Below are positions 1 through 5,097 of a DNA stretch of 11,871 nucleotides, one piece after another. The position numbers were made by a program, and so were the translations under genes. The stretch covers positions 203,776-215,646 of the forward strand of contig MU646309.1 in NCBI GenBank assembly GCA_026770585.1, given 5' to 3'. Positions within the stretch are counted from its first letter, which is position 1. Each line of letters opens with the position of its first letter. The notes below the pieces were generated by a model. It did not search any database, had not been told where the DNA came from, and saw only the letters and a program-made list of their open reading frames with translations. The DNA comes from Baffinella frigidus (taxonomy: Eukaryota > Cryptophyceae > Cryptomonadales > Baffinellaceae).

Positions 1-30
1 AATTTTTTTTAACCGTGTCAGGACTCGGTT

Positions 31-104
31 GTTGACTTTTGGAAACCACTGCGTTGGGAGGAAATTGACTTTTGGCGATCCCTTCCAAGACTCTGGCGCG
101 GTGC
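31..104 (-). mobile_element. K element copy 1, truncated
   Basis: This stretch matches the reverse complement of the left half of K2 (625-753). Shared words are GACTTTTGGAAACCACTG (GACTTTTGAAAACCACTG in K2), CCCTTCCAAGA and CTGGCGCGGT (CTGGCGTGGT in K2). Only one terminus is present; the other end is lost or lies left of the window. It contains two TTGACTTTTGG words. There is no coding capacity. It is a non-autonomous inverted-repeat element fragment by homology to K2. Confidence 0.6.
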
Positions 105-123
105 CGCCCCATCTCCCGTCAGT

Positions 124-254
124 AGAGCGTGCTCAAGAAAATTTCGGGCGCTGAGAACCCGAGTTTCCGTTATCTTAACAGTAGGAACCCCCCTATGTCC
201 CTACGGGTTGCCTACCGTAGGGTCGTAGATCCCCTGTGAACAGAGCGTGCTCAA
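124..254 (+). mobile_element. A element copy 1: core without terminal repeats, between 13-bp direct repeats
   Basis: The core (137-241) shares CCCGAGTTTCCGTTA, CCCCCCTATGTCCCTACGG and CCTACCGTAGGGTC with the full copy A3 (1866-2029). Both outer inverted termini of the family (CCACACAGCGG) are missing. Instead AGAGCGTGCTCAA occurs on each side, at 124-136 and 242-254, and similarity continues imperfectly for a few bases. The direct repeats may be a long target duplication or a repair product. No coding frame is evident. Confidence 0.65.
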
Positions 255-265
255 AAAGGTACTTC

Positions 266-403
266 AAACAACGGGGCGCAACATGCAGTTATAGCGTCTG
301 CATGTATTGTATAACGCAAACAAACCCTTCCCCTCAGTGCACCATCAATGTTTTTTACAATACATGTAAAGACGCTATAAGTACATGTTGCGCCCCGTTG
401 TTT
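266..403. mobile_element. D element copy 1: 138-bp foldback
   Basis: The arms 266-311 and 356-403 are inverted copies. The outer 20 bp (AAACAACGGGGCGCAACATG and its complement) match perfectly. The next 26-28 bp (TATAGCGTCT and CATGTATTGTA) match with few differences. About 44 bp separate the arms. A shorter relative (D2) at 6669-6738 starts TGTACCAG and ends CTGGTACA. D1 has GGTAC just outside both arms, which fits the same termini. Long-armed foldback elements can give double-stranded RNA if read through; no transcript evidence exists here. Confidence 0.75.
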
Positions 404-479
404 CCCCTGGTACACACCCTTCCCCTCTGTACACCCATCCAAACAAAAATAGGTTCGCTGATCTCTTCGCGTTCCTGAC

Positions 480-598
480 TAGATTCAATTTCAGATTTGG
501 CGTGGCGTTTGAGCCATTTCGTACTTGTAGGGCCTTAAAATAGCTGGGGTTGTACCATAAATGTTTTAGATGGACAGGTGCCGAAATTAAATCGATTC
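480..598 (+). mobile_element. C element copy 1, diverged
   Basis: The order of words TAGATTCAATTTCAGATTT, GAGCCATT, GTACCA and GTTTTAGATGGACAG parallels C2 at 3116-3251, which carries TAGATTCTATCTCAGATTT, GAGCCATT, GTACCA and GTTTAGATGGACAG. The ends are weakly inverted (TAGATTCAATTTC against GAAATTAAATCGA). The outermost CCCTCC seen in C2 is not preserved here. It is non-coding and probably an old non-autonomous copy. Confidence 0.6.
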
Positions 599-624
599 AG
601 GTCCGGGATGAGATCGGAAACACA

Positions 625-753
625 TACCACGCCAGATTCTTGGAAGGGGTTGCCAAAAGCCAATGTCACCTGAAGGCAGTGGTTTTCAAAAGTCAAAGTC
701 CTATCCTGTAAGGTTCTAAACAAATCAACCCCCTCCTGGGCTCTGGCGTGGTA
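625..753 (+). mobile_element. K element copy 2 with inverted termini
   Basis: The left end TACCACGCCAGATTCTTGG is mirrored by the right end, which reads GGGCTCTGGCGTGGTA. The first 11 bp (TACCACGCCAG) are perfectly inverted, and the match continues imperfectly into AGGGGGTTG. The 129-bp body has no useful reading frame. A TA at each end would suit a TA-inserting (Tc1/mariner-type) non-autonomous element. That is an inference, because no empty copy is present to compare. Confidence 0.65.
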
Positions 754-905
754 CCGTCTTCAGGATTCATAAATAGGAAGTAATTAGTTACAAAATTGGG
801 TAATCAATAAGTCAGATTAATTAAATAGTGACTAGTCAGATAAATAGTAACTAGTCATATCAACCTAACCTAATACGGACATAAATAGTAACTGGAAACA
901 CGTAC
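754..905. repeat. AT-rich patch with ACTAGT repeats
   Basis: Degenerate AAATAGTRACTAGTCA words occur twice (about 824-860) and in part again near 882. The patch is edged by two similar words, GTACCGTCTTCAGGA (751) and GTACCGTCTCTGGAC (903). No gene is visible. It may be the interior of a degraded element or a simple AT-rich spacer. Confidence 0.4.
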
Positions 906-1059
906 CGTCTCTGGACGCCCCTTGTCCTGACGCACCCTCCTCCTCTTGGTCAGCGTCGCCTGTAGGAGGTGGAGTAATCCTTCATTAGTCAACCACCGAG
1001 CCTCGTCACCTGTCCGACCGAGGCTTACAAAGTGCGCAGCAGGTGTTAGTTCCGCTCAG
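906..1059. other. Unassigned spacer
   Basis: No ORF of note or clear repeat was seen. GGTCAGCGTCGCC (950-962) recurs at 1467-1479, at the front of the plus-strand coding-like stretch. TGTAGGAGGTGGAG (961) resembles the sequence just right of element A2 (1222). Confidence 0.3.
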
Positions 1060-1220
1060 CCGCACAACGGACTTCAAAGGGATGTTGAATAACCCCTAAG
1101 CGATAAGACCTACGACCCTACGGTAGGCAACCCGTAGGGGCATAGGGGGGTTCCTATGGACAAGGCAACGGAAAAGTGGCCCGATTTGGGCCGAAAAGCC
1201 CTTCGAAGTCCGCTGTGTGG
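1060..1220 (-). mobile_element. A element copy 2, full length
   Basis: The right end CCGCTGTGTGG is mirrored by CCGCACAACGG at 1060-1070. Subterminal ACTTCGAAGGG and ACTTCAAAGGG are likewise mirrored. The interior carries CCTACGGTAGGCAACCCGTA and GGCCCGATTTGGGCC. At about 161 bp it is close to copies A3 and A5 (164 bp each). No direct repeat is visible at its borders. It has the size and structure of a MITE and encodes no protein. Repeat G1 begins at its right border. Confidence 0.8.
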
Positions 1221-1315
1221 GGTAGGAGGTGCAGTTAGGACCCATTCGGAGAATGCTCGTATGAGCGGGCGACGCGGGGTACAGTAAGTGGCACAACGCG
1301 TAGCATGTGCGGTAG
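1221..1315 (-). repeat. G repeat copy 1
   Basis: This stretch is the reverse complement of 4497-4590. Shared words include CGCACATGCTACGC, TTGTGCCAC, CCCCGCGTCG and GCTCATACGAGCATT. Differences between the copies fall at all codon positions in every frame, so it does not look protein-coding. The palindromic CTCATACGAG part could form a small hairpin. It was not recognised as a known RNA. Confidence 0.65.
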
Positions 1316-1350
1316 TTTGGCAATCATAGACTCAGGGTTGGTTGGACCAC

Positions 1351-1386
1351 TGTCTCGTGTTGCCTCGGGGGAGGCGACACGAGACA
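1351..1386. other. Strong hairpin, 16-bp stem with GGGG loop
   Basis: TGTCTCGTGTTGCCTC pairs with GAGGCGACACGAGACA, with a single G-U pair as RNA, around a four-base GGGG loop. It is isolated from the recognised elements and has no T run behind it, so a terminator role is not indicated. It could be a small element, an RNA hairpin or a recombination relic. Confidence 0.6.
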
Positions 1387-1465
1387 AGAAGATGTTGAAA
1401 GGTCACCTACCCAGAGTCGTATATCACCAAGTATACAACGTATACGAAGATAAATTACCAGTCTG

Positions 1466-1588
1466 GTGGTCAGCGTCGCCGAAGAAGCGCCGGGCGTCGC
1501 GTTTCCGCTGCTGGAGCCGGGCGTGTTGGACGCTGTCGTCGCCCCCCTCCTCCGCGAACGTCGTGTTGATCTGCGTTTTTTCGCAGCG
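1466..1588 (+). pseudogene. Coding-like stretch (M1), unrecognised, plus strand
   Basis: The open frame reads VSVAEEAPGVAFPLLEPGVL and then DAVVAPLLRERRVDL, an amphipathic, helix-like composition with many Leu, Val and Ala. Its first codon is GTG; there is no ATG. The frame then runs into the 21-bp minisatellite, which is open only because its period is divisible by three. The LLxPGVLD word recurs in frame at about 1760. It may be an exon fragment of a helical-repeat protein, but no family is recognised. Confidence 0.3.
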
Positions 1589-1715
1589 AAAATTATCCCA
1601 CATGCAGTGAAAATTACCCCACGTGCAGTGAACATTACTACACACGCAGTGACAATTTCTACACACACAGTGAACATTACTACACATATTGGCGATGAAA
1701 ATGACTACACAGAGG
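1589..1715 (+). repeat. 21-bp minisatellite, about five to six units
   Basis: The units start at 1589, 1610, 1631, 1652 and 1673 and follow the pattern AAMATTACYMCACRYGCAGTG. They decay after 1693 into GATGAAAATGACTACACAGA. The period is a multiple of three, so both strands stay open and give seven-residue repeats; I do not read this as protein. Several units contain a CACGTG-like word. Confidence 0.85.
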
Positions 1716-1734
1716 CATTCTGCTAGCAGCAGTA

Positions 1735-1865
1735 GGGCACAGCATGCGTGGCAAGCTGCTGGCGCCGGGCGTGTTGGACCAACAGGACATGTCCTCACCC
1801 CCCTCCTCGGTGTTGATGTTTGCCGCAAGGCATTTTCAAACCCCATCCCAACCTCGCTCATCTCA
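1735..1865 (+). repeat. M repeat copy 2
   Basis: GCCGGGCGTGTTGGAC at about 1764 repeats that of 1515-1531. It is followed, as in M1, by CCCCCCTCCTC and GTGTTGAT. A third, poorer copy of the last part lies at 2161-2197. In the M1 frame this copy reads LLAPGVLD, then diverges and contains a deletion relative to M1. It is probably a degraded duplicate. Confidence 0.45.
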
Positions 1866-2029
1866 CCACACACCGGGCTACGAAGGGATTTTCGGGCGAT
1901 GAGAGCCCGAGTTTCCGTTACCTTATCCGTAACCCCCCCCCCTATGTCCCTACGGATTGCCTACCGTAGGGTCCTAGGTCTTATCGCTGAAGGATTATTC
2001 GAAATCCCTTCGAAGTCCGCTGTGTGTGG
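1866..2029 (+). mobile_element. A element copy 3, full length (164 bp)
   Basis: The left end CCACACACCGGGCTACGAAG and the right end CTTCGAAGTCCGCTGTGTGTGG are inverted, including the subterminal CGAAGGGATTT and AAATCCCTTCG. The interior holds GCCCGAGTTTCCGTTA, CCCCTATGTCCCTACGG and CCTACCGTAGGGTCCTAGG. The borders (TCTCA on the left, TGCTT on the right) show no target duplication. No protein is encoded; this is MITE-like. Confidence 0.85.
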
Positions 2030-2246
2030 TGCTTAAGATGTGAAACATGTCATCTACAGAAGCCCTTTTCCCGTGTTGCATCGCGTTGGCACCATGATGG
2101 GGCTTATGGCTATCCAAAGTAGTTGAGACCGCCTACCAAGCTATGATGCAAAGCACCCCCCCCCCCCCCGTCCTCGGCCAATAACGTGTTGATATGTGAA
2201 ACCCGCAATCCGGGGGATGGTTTGATTCAGGGGCTAGGGTTTAGGG
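2030..2246. other. Unassigned spacer with a 14-C tract
   Basis: No ORF of note is present. A run of 14 C lies at 2156-2169. It is followed by GTCCTCGGCC and GTGTTGATATGTG, a weak third copy of the M repeat end. GGGGCTAGGGTTTAGGG at 2230-2246 is telomere-like and abuts element N. Confidence 0.4.
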
Positions 2247-2385
2247 CCACTTAGCAGCCACCGGGGGCTTCACGGATACAGTCTATCTAAACGACTTGTG
2301 CTAGAATCGTATCCATTGCCCTGGAACCTAACCGGAATTTCACCTTGGGTTCAAGGCGAAAAGGAACTCGGGCGCTGCTAAGTGG
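2247..2385. mobile_element. N element with 12-bp perfect inverted termini in TTAGGG sequence
   Basis: CCACTTAGCAGC (2247-2258) and GCTGCTAAGTGG (2374-2385) are perfect inverted repeats bounding 139 bp without a gene. The left border is TTTAGGG and the right border TTAGGG, in the same orientation. The flanks therefore form a possible 6-bp target duplication, or the element landed in a telomere-like heptamer stretch. No second copy exists in the window. Confidence 0.6.
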
Positions 2386-2397
2386 TTAGGGTTCAGA

Positions 2398-2602
2398 CGA
2401 CTCACGAGAAAGCCGCCGCGCTGCAGAGGGTCGCGATAAGACCCACGACCCTACGGTAGGCAACCCGTAGGGGCATAGGGGGTTTCCTACGGATAAGATA
2501 ATGAAAAGGTGGCCCGATTTGGGCAGAAAATGGCTTGGTAGGCCGGTGTGTGGGTGTGTGGGTTGGGCGACTCACGAGAAAGCCGCCGCGCTGCAGAGGG
2601 TC
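2398..2602. repeat. 35-bp direct repeat pair around A element copy 4
   Basis: The 35 bp at 2398-2432 are repeated exactly at 2568-2602. They start CGACTCACGAGAAAGCC and end CTGCAGAGGGTC. The spacer of 135 bp is the degraded A4. Such a long perfect pair is unusual for a transposase duplication. It points to a recent tandem duplication, or to repair of a staggered break with the A core captured between the ends. Confidence 0.85.
2433..2567 (-). mobile_element. A element copy 4, truncated
   Basis: GCGATAAGACC, CCTACGGTAGGCAACCCGTA, GGATAAGATAA and TGGCCCGATTTGGGC follow the order seen in A2. The end equivalent to AACCCCTAAG plus the terminal repeat is missing on the left. On the right the terminus has decayed to GGCCGGTGTGTGGG. 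It lies precisely between the 35-bp direct repeats. Confidence 0.7.
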
Positions 2603-2635
2603 CCCAAGCGTCCCAGGCCGCTTCCCTCCCACCTG

Positions 2636-2930
2636 TTCAGGGTTCAGGGTTCAGGGTTTACAGTGTAGGGTTATGGTTTTGGGGTCAGGGTTTAGGATGC
2701 CATTGCCGATTGGGGCCCTTCGCGATACCCACCTGGTGCTTGGGTCTGGGTTCAGGGTTCAAAAACAATAATCCTGAACCCTGAACCCGAAACCCGAAAT
2801 CCTGAACCCTGAACCGACACATGGTCTAGAGTCTAGGGTCTGAGGTTCAGGGTCTCGGCTTTCGGCTCTAGGCTCTAGGGTTCAGGGTTCAGGGTTCAGG
2901 GTTCAGGGTTCAGGGTTCAGGGTTCAAGGT
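2636..2930 (+). repeat. Telomere-like heptamers GGGTTCA/GGGTTTA, partly inverted
   Basis: Seven perfect GGGTTCA units lie at 2878-2926, with shorter runs at 2636-2660 and 2748-2760. At 2774-2815 the same heptamer appears on the other strand (CTGAACCCTGAACCC), so 2748-2788 is a foldback: GGGTTCAGGGTTC against GAACCCTGAACCC around a 15-base loop. This pattern is typical of degenerate interstitial or subtelomeric telomere-like sequence. Short low-score open frames across it are not genes. Confidence 0.85.
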
Positions 2931-3039
2931 GTAGGGGGTCACGAACCAAAAACTTCCCCCTAACCTGGGATGAACCAAACCAAACCAAAAAAGCAGAAGC
3001 AGGCGCCTTGTGGCTCTGCCTCAGGCGGGTTGGCGGACA

Positions 3040-3093
3040 TTTCGAAAGTTGACGTGCACGTCAACTTTCGAAACGTTTTCGAAAGTTGACGTG
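3040..3093. repeat. 34-bp perfect palindrome plus a third arm
   Basis: 3040-3073 is a perfect palindrome with half-site TTTCGAAAGTTGACGTG and no spacer. After GTT the same half-site occurs once more (TTTCGAAAGTTGACGTGG, about 3077-3094). A loopless palindrome of this length could extrude as a cruciform. It looks like head-to-head copies of one short repeat rather than a protein-binding site. Confidence 0.85.
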
Positions 3094-3115
3094 GTGTGTG
3101 GTACGACTTCATCGC

Positions 3116-3251
3116 GTCCCTCCGTAGATTCTATCTCAGATTTCAGTGGGGCTTGGAGCCATTCTGTACATTTAAAAAGCTTTGAAATTCTTCGATTTGT
3201 ACCAGAAATTGTTTAGATGGACAGTTTCTGAGATGAAATCTATGGAGGGAC
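3116..3251 (+). mobile_element. C element copy 2 with CCCTCC inverted termini
   Basis: The left end GTCCCTCCGTAGATT is mirrored by the right end AATCTATGGAGGGAC (14 of 15 bp). Similarity extends inwards through TCTCAGA on both sides. The 136-bp body holds GAGCCATTCTGTACA and GTACCAGAAATTGTTTAGATGG. Its ends recall the CTCCCTCC termini of Stowaway-type (Tc1/mariner) MITEs; a TA duplication is not evident here. The body is shared with C1 (480-598). Confidence 0.75.
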
Positions 3252-3368
3252 CTGATGAGACTCCGGCAACTTTGGAGCGGGAGAGGGCCCCTTCTCGCCA
3301 AATCGACAGGACCAAACTCGACAAAGAGAGAGCTGGAACCGTCCGGTACGACGAAAAAAAAACGCCTA
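3252..3368. other. Unassigned spacer, open on plus strand
   Basis: A plus-strand frame reads through with a charged composition (for example TLERERAPSRQIDRTKLDKE) and ends inside repeat F1. Part of that frame lies in element C2. No second copy exists to test for codon conservation and no family is recognised, so I do not call a gene. Confidence 0.25.
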
Positions 3369-3592
3369 CTTTTAGATTGTAAAGAGTACCACGATGTGTC
3401 CCCTTAAAACAATTTTCCGGGGTCGGTTCCGGTAAGAGTCGGGACGAGACCCAGTGTCGCGTCCCGAGGATTGTGGAACGCGCGAGATCACATCAGAAGA
3501 TCAAATCGACCAACTTCCCCGTACCAGCGCGTCCTTTTACAATCTAAAAAGACCTTTTACAATCTAAAAGGACCTTTTACAATCTAAAAAGA
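3369..3592 (+). repeat. F repeat copy 1
   Basis: The unit opens with CTTTTAGATTGTAAA. It continues through AGTACCACGATGT, a foldable CGGGACGAGACCCAGTGTCG, GTCCCGAGGATTGTGGAA and CGCGAGATC to GTACCAGCGCGTCC. It closes with three copies of the inverted terminus (CCTTTTACAATCTAAAARGA, starting at 3533, 3553 and 3573, exact 20-bp period). The outer words make the unit an inverted-repeat element with a reiterated right end. No protein is evident. Confidence 0.75.
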
Positions 3593-3806
3593 CCTTTTAG
3601 ATTGTGAAACAGTACCACGATGTCCTCTAAAACAGTTTTCGGGAGACGAGACCCAGCGTCGTGTCCCGAGGAACGTAGAATGCGCGAGGTCGATCGAGCA
3701 GATCACATCACGTCCAACTTCCCCGTACCAGCGCGTCCTTTCATAGTCTAAAAAGACCTTTTACAATCTAAAAGGACCTTTCACGACCTAAAAATAAGTT
3801 TTATAT
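3593..3806 (+). repeat. F repeat copy 2
   Basis: It starts CCTTTTAGATTGTGAAAC exactly one 20-bp step after the last terminal unit of F1. The same landmarks follow: AGTACCACGATGT, GACGAGACCCAGCGTCG, GTCCCGAGGA, GCGCGAGGTC and CCCCGTACCAGCGCGTCC. It ends in three terminal units, two of them mutated (TCATAGTCTAAAA, TCACGACCTAAAA). Spacing to the next start is about 214 bp. Confidence 0.75.
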
Positions 3807-3927
3807 CCTTTTAGATTGTAAAACAGTACAACGATGTTTTAAAAATTGGTAGGTGTCGGGACGAGACCCAGTGTCGTGTCCCGAGGATCGTGGAATGCGC
3901 GAGATCAATCGAGCAGATCGCTGCCTC
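3807..3927 (+). repeat. F repeat copy 3, right end missing
   Basis: It starts CCTTTTAGATTGTAAAACAG and runs through CGGGACGAGACCCAGTGTCG, GTCCCGAGGATCGTGGAA and GCGCGAGATC. After ATCGAGCAGATC the terminal units are absent. The sequence passes into GCTGCCTCCAC and a telomere-like heptamer run, so the heptamers replaced or joined the broken end. Confidence 0.7.
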
Positions 3928-4165
3928 CACGCCCCCTGTGTTTTAGAGTTTAGGGTTTAGGGTTTGAGGTTCAGGGTTCAGGGTTCAGGGTTTAGGGTTC
4001 AGGATTCAGGATTTGAGTCAGTAGGTCAATCTGTCAATCGAGCTGATCGCTGCCTCTACCTCCCCTGTGTTTTAGGGTTTAGGGTTTAGGGTTTGGGGTT
4101 TGGGGTTTGGGGTTCAGGGTTCAGGGTTCAGGGTTCAGGGTTCAGGGTTCAGGGTTTTGGGGGTT
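3903..4165 (+). repeat. Duplicated junction: F end plus TTTAGGG/TTTGGGG/TTCAGGG arrays
   Basis: TCAATCGAGCAGATCGCTGC (3905) followed by CCCCTGTGTTTTAG and heptamers recurs from about 4034 (TCAATCGAGCTGATCGCTGC). The first array mixes TTTAGGG and TTCAGGG. The second passes in blocks from TTTAGGG (three) to TTTGGGG (three) to TTCAGGG (about six) without losing the 7-bp phase. The junction was duplicated together with its telomere-like tail. Confidence 0.8.
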
Positions 4166-4263
4166 TAGCGCTTAGGGTTAATCAGTTGCTTTACATTCCG
4201 TTTCGCTCAAATGTTTAACTCAAAAATGAGCGCGAGGAGGAAGGGTCCCAGCGGGTCTTAATC
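4166..4263. other. Unassigned spacer
   Basis: A fading heptamer (TTTAGCGCTTAGGG) is followed by about 80 bp with no ORF or repeat that I recognise. ATGTTTAACTCAAAAATGAGCG has a small TCAAAAATGA foldback. Confidence 0.3.
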
Positions 4264-4325
4264 AATACTTTTGCAAAAGTATTAATTAATTAATCAATAT
4301 TTTTGCAAAAGTATTGATCAATTGC
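4257..4325. repeat. Nested AT-rich palindromes
   Basis: AATACTTTTGCAAAAGTATT (4264-4283) is a perfect 20-bp palindrome. ATCAATATTTTTGC with GCAAAAGTATTGAT (4293-4318) is a second, with one mismatched pair. The two sit symmetrically around ATTAATTAATTAAT, so the whole 60 bp is also an inverted repeat. It could form a cruciform. No origin or attachment function can be shown from sequence alone. Confidence 0.75.
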
Positions 4326-4496
4326 TTTTGGGGCAACTGAGTGTACTACACAAATGCACTACTGTTACTTTTATGCGCCAATTATGTAGTGTGGAGATTA
4401 GAGCGGGTCTAGGCACACCCGCAAAGCCCCCGACCCTGAACCCCAGCAGGGTTCTTTCAGAGAGAGTTTGATAATTTATTGCCAAACGATCAGCGT
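4326..4496. other. Unassigned spacer
   Basis: No recognised repeat is present, apart from AGGGTTCTTTCAG (4448-4460) that resembles GGGGTTCTTTCAGGGGG beside H1 (4592). A minus-strand open frame crosses it but has no supporting copy or motif. Confidence 0.25.
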
Positions 4497-4590
4497 CAGT
4501 GCCGCACATGCTACGCATTGTGCCACATAATGAACCCCGCGTCGGCCGCTCATACGAGCATTTTCCGGATGGATTCTGACTCCACCTTCT
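4497..4590 (+). repeat. G repeat copy 2
   Basis: This is the inverted counterpart of 1221-1315, about 80 percent alike by eye. It shares CGCACATGCTACGC, TTGTGCCAC, CCCCGCGTCG and GCTCATACGAGCATT. It is placed directly beside H1, whereas the other copy abuts an A element, so G moves or duplicates separately from its neighbours. Confidence 0.65.
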
Positions 4591-4650
4591 AGGGGTTCTT
4601 TCAGGGGGAGGAGACCTGAACAGGCGCCTCGAGTGGGTTAGCTCGAGGGT
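4591..4650 (-). pseudogene. H coding-like repeat copy 1, internally deleted
   Basis: On the minus strand GAGCTAACCCACTCG (ELTHS) is joined straight to GGCGCCTGTTCAG, which equals the end of the H exon. The central part coding for VVGACGRG is missing. The junction TTCAG followed by GTCTCCTCCCCCTGAAAG is shared with H4. It is a decayed copy. Confidence 0.45.
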
Positions 4651-4720
4651 GCTGTGGGCAGCGTGTAGGGATGGGTGATGGATAGGGTGATGAAGGGGAG
4701 AGATGGGTGATGGGTATCCG
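4651..4720 (+). repeat. GGGTGATG short repeats
   Basis: GGGTGATG-type words (GGGTGATGGATAGGGTGATG and so on) recur about four times between 4673 and 4715. The rest is unassigned. No gene is indicated. Confidence 0.5.
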
Positions 4721-4774
4721 ACCTGAAAAGGCGCCTCGACCGCACGTGCCGACCACCGAGTGCGTTACCTCCAG
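4721..4774 (-). pseudogene. H coding-like repeat copy 2
   Basis: The minus strand reads LEVTHSVVGTCGRGAFSG. Against H3, four of six differing codons are synonymous third-position changes (acg/acc, ggt/ggc, cga/cgc, ttt/ttc). The 3' end TTTTCAG/GTCGGA has the form of a splice donor. The CGRGAFS word resembles the glycine-rich loop of protein kinases (GxGxFS), but the first hydrophobic position is Cys. That identity is a weak inference. Confidence 0.5.
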
Positions 4775-4821
4775 GCAAACAATCAAAACGAGTTTGGCAA
4801 ATCGTTTACGGCTGTTGTCCC

Positions 4822-4904
4822 GGGCTGAAACGAGTTTTTGAAAACAACGTGTACCAACACGTTTCTGTTGTCACGGGCTGGCAGTACCACGTTCAACGCC
4901 AGGG
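4822..4904 (-). pseudogene. H-associated second coding-like repeat, copy 1
   Basis: The minus strand reads ALALNVVLPARDNRNVLVHV and then VFKNSFQ. Its partner at 5098-5177 reads LAFNVVLPARDDRNVWVHVG and FKNSV in the same frame. Some changes are synonymous (gcg/gct, gtg/gtc, aga/cga) and some are not (N/D, L/W). AACGTGTACCAACACGTT inside it is a small foldback present in both copies. It always follows an H copy on the minus strand, so the pair was duplicated together. Confidence 0.45.
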
Positions 4905-5009
4905 CATGGGGACACGGTGTGGAAGAGCGCGGCCCACCGAGACACAAGTCGAGAGTGGAACGCCTCAAAGCAAAAGTGGAACCTCCGTTAACTTAAGGTA
5001 ACGGTGGAG

Positions 5010-5063
5010 ACCTGAGAAGGCGCCGCGGCCGCACGCGCCGACCACCGAGTGGGTACGCTCCAG
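5010..5063 (-). pseudogene. H coding-like repeat copy 3
   Basis: The minus strand reads LERTHSVVGACGRGAFSG. Differences from H4 in the shared core are synonymous (tcg/tca, gtg/gtc, ggc/ggg). The 3' junction is TTCTCAG/GTCTCC, donor-like. The following sequence diverges from H4, as expected for intron after an exon. Confidence 0.5.
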
Positions 5064-5097
5064 CAAAAAACGTGTTTTCAAAACGAGTTTTAAAACT

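Noticed and set aside
1221-1315. Protein-coding origin of repeat G (RTCYALCH frame)
   Set aside because: Differences between the two copies are mostly residue-changing and spread over all codon positions in every frame.
1424-1873. 149-codon minus-strand frame with Cys/His-rich heptapeptides (resembling metal-binding repeats)
   Set aside because: The Cys/His pattern is the reverse reading of the 21-bp ACACA/GCAGTG minisatellite; flanking parts cross element boundaries and have no conserved partner.
2636-2930. An actual chromosome end
   Set aside because: The heptamers are degenerate, interrupted, partly inverted and followed by 9 kb of other sequence, so they are interstitial.
3182-3382. 66-codon charged plus-strand frame
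   Set aside because: It starts inside element C2 and ends inside repeat F1; no second copy or recognised motif supports it.
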